NCBI GenBank assembly: GCA_019636235.1
Contig: JAHBXW010000011.1
Span: forward strand, 62,001 to 126,000
Direction: 5' to 3'
Source of the DNA: Planctomyces sp.
GTDB taxonomy: Bacteria; Planctomycetota; Planctomycetia; Planctomycetales; Planctomycetaceae
Length of the DNA stretch: 64,000 nucleotides
This document shows, in pieces, positions 57,760-64,000 of the stretch; the stretch's first letter is position 1, and the number at the start of each line of letters is the position of its first letter. Made by a program: the position numbers and the translations under genes. The notes under the pieces are model-generated. The model had not been told where the DNA came from, searched no databases, and saw only the letters and a program-made list of their open reading frames with translations.

Positions 57760-59823
57760 ATGCCGCGTTCGGTTCGATCGCTCACGACCGCGTGCGCCTG
57801 GTTCGGTCTCGCGGCCGCAACCGCAGGCTGCAACATGGGCCAGCCTCAGGTGGACTACCTGGGCGAGCCCGGACCCGCGTACGAAAAGACGCAGGCCACC
57901 GAGGTCGACTACCCCGTCGTCCAGACGACCGTCGCGGACGAAATCGCGGCCTCGTTGAAGCCGCATACGATCCGCGACCGCAACCATTCCGAGATTCGCG
58001 ACCTCACCCTCGCCGAGGCGATCCATACGTCGCTGCAGGCGAACGACGTCATCCGCAACGGAACCGCGTTCCTGTCGCTGCAGAACCCCCTGTTCCAGAA
58101 TCCCAACTTCGTCGCCTCGGTGTACGACCCGGCGATCCAGGAGTCGGGCGTGCTGTTCGGCACCCGCGGCGTGGAGGCCGCCCTCGCCGACTTCGACGCC
58201 CAGTACACGACGCAGCTGATCTTCAGCGGCAACGAGTTCTGGAACAACAACTTCGGGGGCTTGACCAATCAGAACACGGCCACCTGGCAGAACTCGCTGT
58301 CCAAGACGTTCGCCAACGGCGGCACCGTCGAAGTCAATCACGACGTCAACTACCTGCGTTCCAACGCGCCCTTCAACCTGTTCGACTCGTCCTACTCGGG
58401 CTCGCTGAACTTCAACTACCGCCAGCCGCTGCTCGCCGGCGCCGGCACGGAGTTCACCCGCATCGCCGGCCCCATCGCCCGCAGCTTCGGCGGCATCACC
58501 GGCGTGTCGCAGGGCGTGGTCATCGCGCGGATCAATAACGACATCACCATCAGCGACCTCGAGATCGCCACTCGCAACCTGCTGCTGGATGTCGAGAACG
58601 CGTACTGGGACTTGTACTTCGCATATCGCGTTTACGACACCGCCGTCATCGCGCGCAACGCGGCGCTCGACGCCTGGCGGCTGACCAAGAAGCAGGCCGG
58701 CGAGGTCGTCATCCCGGCCGAAGAGGCGCAGGCCCGGAACGCCTACTACGCCGCGCGGTCCGCCGCGCAAACGGCCCAGTCCACGATCTTCACCAACGAG
58801 ACCAGGCTCCGCCGGCTGATGGGTCTGGCCGTCAACGAGGGCGCCGTCCTCCGGCCGATCGACGAACCCGTTACCGCCGAAGTCGTGCCCGACTGGCAGA
58901 CCAGCCTTTCCGACGCCCTCTCGAAACGCGTCGAACTCCGCCGCCAGAAGTGGAACATCAAGAGCCTCGAACTGCAGCTCACCGCCGCCGAAAGCCTCAC
59001 CCGGCCCCGACTGGACATGGTCACCGGCTACCAGATCAACGGGTTCGGCAACCACCTGCTCGACAGCAGCGGCGGAGGCAGCCCGCCCGACGGCTTCTAC
59101 AACTCCATGTCCACGTTGGATCAGACCGGCTGGGGCGCCGGCGTGCAGATGAACATTCCCATCGGGTTCCGCGCCCAGCTCGCGCAGGTCCGCAACCACG
59201 AGCTGCGTCTGGCCAAGGCCCACAAGGTGCTCGCCGCGCAGGAACTCGAAGTCGGCCACGAGCTGGCCGCCGCGTTCCAGGAACTCGACCGCGCCTACGG
59301 CACGATGCGGTCCAACTACCTGCGGTTCCTGGCCGCCGAGGACGATGTCCGCCTCCGCGAACCGCGCTACCGCAACGGCGAGGAACTCGTCGACACGATC
59401 CTGCGCGCCTATGAACGCCGGGCCGAAGCGGAAAGCGTCTACTACCGCAGCGTGACGGAATACAACCGCGCGATCGCCAATCTGGAACTCCGTCGCGGCA
59501 CGCTGCTGGAGTACAACAACGTGCACGTCTCCGAGGGCTACTGGCGGCCCGAGGCGTATGGCGACGCGGCCCGGCAGGCCAAGGCCCGCGCCTACGCCGA
59601 GCCGGACGACGCGCTGTACCACTCGCCGCAGGCTTTCGCCAGCGACGTCCCCGTCGATGAAGTCCGGATCGCTCCGGCCGTCATGCCGGCGGAAATCGGA
59701 CTGCCGCCGGAACCGGTCAATCCGGCCCTCGAACCGCTGCCCACGCCGTTGGAAGACGAAGTCCCGGCGGCGCTGCCCGAGGCCGCCTCGGCCGAAGAGC
59801 TCCGCGCCATGTTCCGCCGGTAA
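57760..59823 (+). CDS. TolC-family outer membrane efflux lipoprotein
   Basis: 687 residues. Signal peptide ending at Ala-Gly-Cys24 (lipobox-like, first position Thr rather than Leu). Then TolC-type halves: LTLAEAIHTSLQAND, long helices, LDVENAYWDLYFAYR, LSKRVELRRQKWNIKSLELQLTAA, beta segments with Asn/Gly/Ser (YSGSLNFNYRQPLL; GAGVQMNIPIG), and helices ending near residue 590. The C-terminal 90 residues are Pro/Ala/Glu-rich. Forms the outer-membrane channel of a secretion or efflux pump; no pump genes are adjacent. ATG 57715 is also in frame, and 57760 is preferred because it starts the signal peptide. Confidence 0.88.
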   Translation: MPRSVRSLTTACAWFGLAAATAGCNMGQPQVDYLGEPGPAYEKTQATEVDYPVVQTTVADEIAASLKPHTIRDRNHSEIRDLTLAEAIHTSLQANDVIRNGTAFLSLQNPLFQNPNFVASVYDPAIQESGVLFGTRGVEAALADFDAQYTTQLIFSGNEFWNNNFGGLTNQNTATWQNSLSKTFANGGTVEVNHDVNYLRSNAPFNLFDSSYSGSLNFNYRQPLLAGAGTEFTRIAGPIARSFGGITGVSQGVVIARINNDITISDLEIATRNLLLDVENAYWDLYFAYRVYDTAVIARNAALDAWRLTKKQAGEVVIPAEEAQARNAYYAARSAAQTAQSTIFTNETRLRRLMGLAVNEGAVLRPIDEPVTAEVVPDWQTSLSDALSKRVELRRQKWNIKSLELQLTAAESLTRPRLDMVTGYQINGFGNHLLDSSGGGSPPDGFYNSMSTLDQTGWGAGVQMNIPIGFRAQLAQVRNHELRLAKAHKVLAAQELEVGHELAAAFQELDRAYGTMRSNYLRFLAAEDDVRLREPRYRNGEELVDTILRAYERRAEAESVYYRSVTEYNRAIANLELRRGTLLEYNNVHVSEGYWRPEAYGDAARQAKARAYAEPDDALYHSPQAFASDVPVDEVRIAPAVMPAEIGLPPEPVNPALEPLPTPLEDEVPAALPEAASAEELRAMFRR

Positions 59824-59871
59824 GCGGGACCGGCCCGCCGGGTTCGGGAGCGGACGGCCCGCGCCCGGCGA

Positions 59872-62277
59872 TCACTCTCCCGCGTCTGAACTCGCTTCGG
59901 CCCCGGCCGTCGGCCGGAACTGCAGCCAGATCCGTCCGCCCCGCGACGGCAGCCCGTTCAGTCGCAGCCGCGCCGCCCCGATCTCCACGTCATCGACCAC
60001 CGGCGACGCGCTCTGCCGCGACGTCCACGACCGCCAGCTCCGCTCAAACGCGCCCACCAGCGGACCCGCGTCGAGACGCGCGTCCTCCGCCGCGTATCCG
60101 GAACAGAACTCCAGCGTCCCCCGCACGTCGAGTTCGTCCCCCCAGCGGACCTGGACGATCCGTCCCTCGCCGGCGGACCCGCCCAGCGACAACCGGATCG
60201 GCTGACGGAGCTGCAGCCGCGTCGTCAGGCAGTCCCGCCAGACGCCGGCCGTCGCGTCTTGATACGACGTCACCAGCAGCGCTTCGTCCGCGCGGACGTC
60301 GATCTCCAGAGCGTCCCCCGGACCATCCCGAGACTCCAGCGCGATCGGCCGACTGAGCACAATCTCGGTGCGAAAGCGGGCCTCCGCCCCATGCCGCGCA
60401 AGGTCCGGCGCCGCCGAGCACAACAGGCTCCGCTCTGCGAGCGCCGCGAATCCCGGATCGGGCGCATCGAGCACATTCAGCCGCGCCTCGTCCGACCGCA
60501 CCAGCGATTCCGACATCGTCGCGACGGCCGACGGCGCGATGCCGATCGCCAGGCCCCCCGCGCCCCGGTCCAGGATCGGCGCCGCCGCATCGATCGTCCG
60601 CGGGCCCCCCGCGCTCTCCCCGGATGGCGCCGCCGCAATCAGCCGGGCCGTCACCGAAACCCCCTCCCGGTCCGTGCGGATCGCTTCCGGACGAATCCGA
60701 AACGCGGGGGGCGACGTCGGCAGCGGCCACAACAGCCCCGACGTCGTGTCCGGCCCCGTCATCGCCAGCCGCTCTTCAATCCGGTCGATCAGCGAAGGAA
60801 TCAGCTCCCGGACCGCCTCTTCCACCTGCGGCCGGGCGCGGTACAGGCCGCCGACGATCGCGATCCGCCCGATCTCCTCGGTCAGCCCCGGGCCGCTCGC
60901 CGTCACCTCGTCCGGCTCCTCGATGATCCAGTTGTCATCCGGAATCGTGAACCGGATGTCCCGCGCGTTCAGCCGCAACTTCCCATCCACGATCCTCGGA
61001 CGCGCGGCCACGTCCACCGGCACTTCGCGCCAGGGCGCGATGACGATCCGAAACGGACCTGACGCCAGCCGGTAGCCGGCCCCGGACGCCTCGCCGCCGC
61101 CCACCTGCAGCACCAGCCGCCGCAATCCCGCTCGGATTCTCAGATCCTCCGCCGCCACCGCCGCGATCGAGACCGATTCCAGCTCCATCGTCCAGCGGAT
61201 GCCCGTCAGCCGCGCGACGATCCGCTGCCCTTCGTATTCGAACTCCTGGCTCAAATCCGCCAGCTCGCCCTTGAGATTCTCCCGATCCACGCCGGCCGGC
61301 AGTCCCGCGCTGATCGCCTGAAACGCGTCATTTCCGATCCGCAGCGCGACCGCCCTCGTCACGGCCGTTCCCGGAACAAAGGGCGCATCGGACTTCGGAA
61401 TCTCCCGCCGCCACGCATCGAGCGCGGCGTCGTCCCACACGACGTCCTCCGGCCGCACCGAACCCGGATCGAACAGCCAGCGGATCACGTCCGGATGACG
61501 CAGGGCCAGCCGCCACGCGTCATGCCCCGCCCCCTCGATCCGCGTCGAACTGCAGGGGCGTCCCGCCGCCGTCGCCGCGTTCGTCGCGGCGGTCATTTCA
61601 TCCGCCGAAACGATCCGGTCGTCCGTCCCATGAATGGCCCACAGGGAGGCTCCCTCGGGAATCTCCGCGGCGTCGCGCGGATCGCCGCCTCCCGATATCG
61701 GCAGCACGGCCGACCAGGTCCCCTCCGGACAACCGGCCGCCAGGCTCCAGCAGCCGTACGCCCCCATCGACCAGCCGATCAGAATCCGCCGCGATTTGTC
61801 GATCGCGCGCTCGGTCTCAACCGCCTCCAGGATCCGCAAGGCCCGGGCGCCGTCCGGCGATGTCGGACGCCACACATCCCGCACGCTCTCCCGGCGATCC
61901 TCCGCCTGAGGGAACACGACGACCGCCGGAAACAATCCGGGCTGCCGTCGCAGAACCGGCCCCAGGCCGACGTCCAGCATCCGCCGCCCGTCGGCGCCCC
62001 GCTCTCCCGCGCCATGCAGAAAGACGATCACGGGCCAGGCCCGGTCCGCCGTGTAGCCTGGCGGCAGCCACTCGACGTATCGATGCTCACCCTGCTCGTC
62101 GCGCAGCACGCGATCAAGGAACGTTCCCGCGGAAGCCTGCGACGACGCGGAGGTCGCGGCCACGGGGACGGCCTCCGCGCCCACCGTGCGAGCGGCCCAC
62201 ACGCCCAGCCCCTGCCAGACGACCACCAGTCCGATGGCCGTCCGCAGTCTCCCGCCCTGCCAGCGTCGCCAGCGCAT
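59872..62277 (-). CDS. Secreted alpha/beta hydrolase with large lipid-binding-like extension
   Basis: 801 residues with a signal sequence (basic RWRRW, hydrophobic 13-29, AEA). Residues about 50-275 are an alpha/beta hydrolase: VIVFLHGAGERG, nucleophile elbow GWSMG (Ser170), acid in HGTDDRIV (Asp219/220) and GAGHDAW (His252). Residues about 300-530 contain alternating beta-strand patterns like TULIP/BPI or AsmA-type lipid-binding domains (ISAGLPAGVDRENLKGEL, LNARDIRFTIPDDNW), and the last 270 form a beta-rich region I do not recognise. ATG 62277 is used because GGAAGGA lies 7 nt upstream; ATGs at 62298 and 62373 are in frame. Confidence 0.75.
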   Translation of the reverse strand: MRWRRWQGGRLRTAIGLVVVWQGLGVWAARTVGAEAVPVAATSASSQASAGTFLDRVLRDEQGEHRYVEWLPPGYTADRAWPVIVFLHGAGERGADGRRMLDVGLGPVLRRQPGLFPAVVVFPQAEDRRESVRDVWRPTSPDGARALRILEAVETERAIDKSRRILIGWSMGAYGCWSLAAGCPEGTWSAVLPISGGGDPRDAAEIPEGASLWAIHGTDDRIVSADEMTAATNAATAAGRPCSSTRIEGAGHDAWRLALRHPDVIRWLFDPGSVRPEDVVWDDAALDAWRREIPKSDAPFVPGTAVTRAVALRIGNDAFQAISAGLPAGVDRENLKGELADLSQEFEYEGQRIVARLTGIRWTMELESVSIAAVAAEDLRIRAGLRRLVLQVGGGEASGAGYRLASGPFRIVIAPWREVPVDVAARPRIVDGKLRLNARDIRFTIPDDNWIIEEPDEVTASGPGLTEEIGRIAIVGGLYRARPQVEEAVRELIPSLIDRIEERLAMTGPDTTSGLLWPLPTSPPAFRIRPEAIRTDREGVSVTARLIAAAPSGESAGGPRTIDAAAPILDRGAGGLAIGIAPSAVATMSESLVRSDEARLNVLDAPDPGFAALAERSLLCSAAPDLARHGAEARFRTEIVLSRPIALESRDGPGDALEIDVRADEALLVTSYQDATAGVWRDCLTTRLQLRQPIRLSLGGSAGEGRIVQVRWGDELDVRGTLEFCSGYAAEDARLDAGPLVGAFERSWRSWTSRQSASPVVDDVEIGAARLRLNGLPSRGGRIWLQFRPTAGAEASSDAGE

Positions 62278-62478
62278 TCGAGTTCCTTCCACCTGCATTT
62301 CCAGGCCGCCTGCGTCGAGGGACCCGTGGTCTGACTGCTGCGACCGCCTGTCGCTCGACGGACGCTCCGCCATCGCGCATGCTCCCCGCGGTCCGGCCAG
62401 CAGCGAGCGCGGTCAACGTCCCCGAGCCATCATAGTCGACCCGATCCCGGCGCGAGCCCACTTTCGCGATCCCCTCAC

Positions 62479-63165
62479 ATGCTGCAGCACTTGCCCCCAC
62501 TCCCCATGATTCCCGGCGGCTGGAAGCAGCAGCCGTTTGCCGTCGGCGACCGCCGGCTGGAACTCATTCTCCCCGGCGCGCCGGACCAACTGCTGGACGA
62601 TCCGGACGTCATCGAGGCGAATCAGCGGGACGACTACATGCCGTACTGGTCGTATCTGTGGCCGGCCGCGCCCCCCTTCGCGGAGGTGCTGGCCCAGGCG
62701 CCCTGGCCGATCGGCGTCGATGTGCTGGATCTCGGTTCGGGCATCGGAATGACGGGGCTGGCGCTGCTCGTGCGGGGCGATCGCGTCACGTTCAGCGACT
62801 ACGACGTGCAATCGCTGCTCGTGTGCCGTCACAACGCGGTGCGAAACGCGTTCGACGATCCCGAGACGCTGCTGCTCGACTGGCGGCAGCCGCTGGATCG
62901 ACAATTCCCGGTCATCACGGGTTGCGAGGTGACGTACGAAGCCCGCAACCATGCGCCGCTCGTCGCGCTGCTGCAGCGGATGCTCGCGCCCGGGGGCGTC
63001 GCCTGGATCGCCGATCCCGGTCGGTTTCACGCTCCGGCGTTTTATCGGCTGGCCGGAGAGGCGGGCTTTGATGTGCAGGTGCTCGACCGTTCGCTGACGA
63101 TTCAGCCCGGACCATTGAGCAACGAGTTTCAGATCATGCAGTTGCGGCCGGTTGACGAGGCCTGA
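62479..63165 (+). CDS. Class I SAM-dependent methyltransferase (METTL21/family-16 type)
   Basis: 228 residues. SAM motif I VDVLDLGSGIGMTGL (81-94), then RVTFSDYDVQSLLVCRHNA (motif II) and VITGCEVTYEARNHAPLV. The N-terminal DYMPYWSYLWPAA is typical of the family-16 protein lysine methyltransferases and relatives. Substrate probably a protein, but this is inference. Cytoplasmic, single gene. Confidence 0.85.
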   Translation: MLQHLPPLPMIPGGWKQQPFAVGDRRLELILPGAPDQLLDDPDVIEANQRDDYMPYWSYLWPAAPPFAEVLAQAPWPIGVDVLDLGSGIGMTGLALLVRGDRVTFSDYDVQSLLVCRHNAVRNAFDDPETLLLDWRQPLDRQFPVITGCEVTYEARNHAPLVALLQRMLAPGGVAWIADPGRFHAPAFYRLAGEAGFDVQVLDRSLTIQPGPLSNEFQIMQLRPVDEA

Positions 63166-63184
63166 CGGCCGCGGCGGGGCGCGC

Positions 63185-63217
63185 AAAAAAACTCCGCCGG
63201 GTTTGAAGCCGGCGGAG
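63185..63217 (-). terminator. Rho-independent terminator of the pilin-like gene
   Basis: 9-bp perfect stem CTCCGCCGG (63192-63200) / CCGGCGGAG (63209-63217), loop of 8. On the minus strand the stem is followed by seven T (A-run 63185-63191). Terminates the transcript that ends with the gene at 63389, about 170 nt downstream of its stop; it also lies just after the methyltransferase. Confidence 0.88.
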
Positions 63218-63388
63218 CTTTCGGCAGGACGACAACCCCACGAAGCGCCTGCCGTGTGGAGGCGGGACGGAACCGGGTGTGGGGACAGGCGACCAGTGTG
63301 CGTGTCGGTCCGGACGGGTCTGGGCGTCCGGCTGCGATTGGCCGCGAGCGGTTCCGATCAACGTCGTTTCAGCAAACCGCGAGACGGA

Positions 63389-63667
63389 TCAGTGAATGTC
63401 GTACTGGCCGTCGCAGTAGTTCGGCTTGTCGGTGAAGCACGAGCCGGACTTCGATCCCTTGTGGCCGCAGGCCCCCTGGAAGCTGAAGCTCTGCTGGACG
63501 GAGGCGAAGGCGCTCCCGACGTCTTCCAGCTCGTTGTTGATGTTCAGGGCGAGTTCCGACAGGCCGACGATCAGTCCCAGGACGGTGATCGTGGCGACGA
63601 GCACCAGTTCGGCCGACACGATGAAACCGGCTTCGTCGTTGAGCAGCTGGGTGGCGAGGTTGGTCAT
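63389..63667 (-). CDS. Pilin-like small protein with Cys tail
   Basis: 92 residues. Short leader ending DEAG, a possible prepilin cut after Gly14, then FIVSAELVLVATITVLGLIVG with Glu20 inside the hydrophobic helix as in Flp-type pilins. The C terminus has three cysteines (67, 77, 85) in a Gly/Lys-rich tail. GAGAGA precedes the ATG. I recall similar proteins in planctomycetes but know no function; a surface fibre subunit is the simplest guess. Transcript ends at the terminator 63185. Confidence 0.65.
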   Translation of the reverse strand: MTNLATQLLNDEAGFIVSAELVLVATITVLGLIVGLSELALNINNELEDVGSAFASVQQSFSFQGACGHKGSKSGSCFTDKPNYCDGQYDIH

Positions 63668-64000
63668 GGTTGCGTCTCTCTCAGTGGGGGTTGTGAAGTG
63701 CCTCGGTTGTGTTCGCGACGAAAAGCAGGGGCAATGCCAAAGGACCTTGGCGCGGCGTCACGAAATCTGAACAGGCCGCTCGCGGTCAGCCGCAACTCAT
63801 GCCGGCGTATGCGGTTGGCGGAATCGGAAATTCGCGGCACGGCGTTTCGACCCTTGAACGCCACCGCCGGACGGCTGTTGCCGTAGGGCCACACGCACCC
63901 CTGATTTCCAGCCTCTTTCCTTGCGTCGGCCGCCTCCAACCCGCGACTCTCATGGAACTTCCGCCGGCATGTTGCCTTCACGCCACACGTCGCCACCAGG
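63668..64000. other. Terminal region, no gene seen
   Basis: 333 nt at the window edge. A minus-strand open frame is present but starts at the pilin-like ATG region with Arg/Ala-rich out-of-frame composition and no domain, so I reject it. The pilin-like gene promoter should lie in its first 100 nt; I see no convincing -10/-35 pair. Confidence 0.5.

Overview
The window is GC-rich chromosomal DNA from a planctomycete, most likely a member of the Planctomycetaceae/Gemmataceae side of the phylum. Lineage marks are a Tat-exported DUF1501 protein, a PSCyt1/DUF1549/DUF1553 cytochrome, a DUF1080 protein, a PmoA-like (DUF6807) protein, a redoxin-cytochrome-PHM-EF-hand protein and a PhoPQ-related hydrolase. 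Nearly every base is coding, with long antisense shadow frames. I found no rRNA, tRNA, CRISPR array, integrase or insertion sequence.

Layout. 1-3360: a truncated, fused 2-oxoacid dehydrogenase E1 (alpha+beta) and its E2. 3738-9484: a small lipoprotein-like protein, a hemerythrin-like protein, an ATP-grasp-like gene coupled to purD, an iron-sulfur APS reductase (cysH) and a PmoA-like protein. 9658-11541: rpmI, rplT, pheS, without infC or pheT. 11626-19867: Fe-alcohol dehydrogenase, an M24-fold protein, glycogen phosphorylase, a HEAT-repeat protein and an exported Gfo/Idh/MocA oxidoreductase ending in a strong terminator. 20028-22433: an ExbB/TolQ-like channel, a coiled-coil ExbD/TolR-like partner translationally coupled to it, and a STAS-transmembrane-PH-like protein; I consider this the best candidate for an undescribed system. 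22434-22855: a non-coding spacer full of short repeats. 22856-28422: a DUF1501/DUF1553 pair split by two opposite-strand genes, one a cyclic-phosphate-type receiver (cREC). 28630-31288: asnS and an EboD-like dehydroquinate-synthase homologue.

31481-39377 is a minus-strand type II secretion pseudopilus operon (G, H, I, J, K, then a PilM/PilN-type and a PilO/PilP-type fusion). 39658-47741: the PHM-like enzyme, an SGNH esterase, an FHA-GAF-class III cyclase, a DUF1080 protein, an FHA-GAF histidine kinase and hpt. 47888-57428: a secreted EEP nuclease/phosphatase, a PRC-barrel protein, P5C dehydrogenase, a PPP phosphatase, a RibD/DHFR-like reductase, a secreted toroid-fold protein, purU and a PhoPQ-related hydrolase. 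57760-63667: a TolC-family lipoprotein, an alpha/beta hydrolase with a large extension, a methyltransferase and a pilin-like small protein with its own terminator.

How genes work together: the E1/E2 pair forms one acyl-CoA-producing complex; the Gsp genes build one pseudopilus; the ExbB/ExbD-like pair should form a proton-driven membrane motor; purD, purU and hpt all serve purine supply but are not in one operon. Most other genes look like independent metabolic or envelope functions. Start sites were moved where a Shine-Dalgarno sequence, signal peptide or conserved N terminus argued for it; all functional calls are from motif reading, without database searches.
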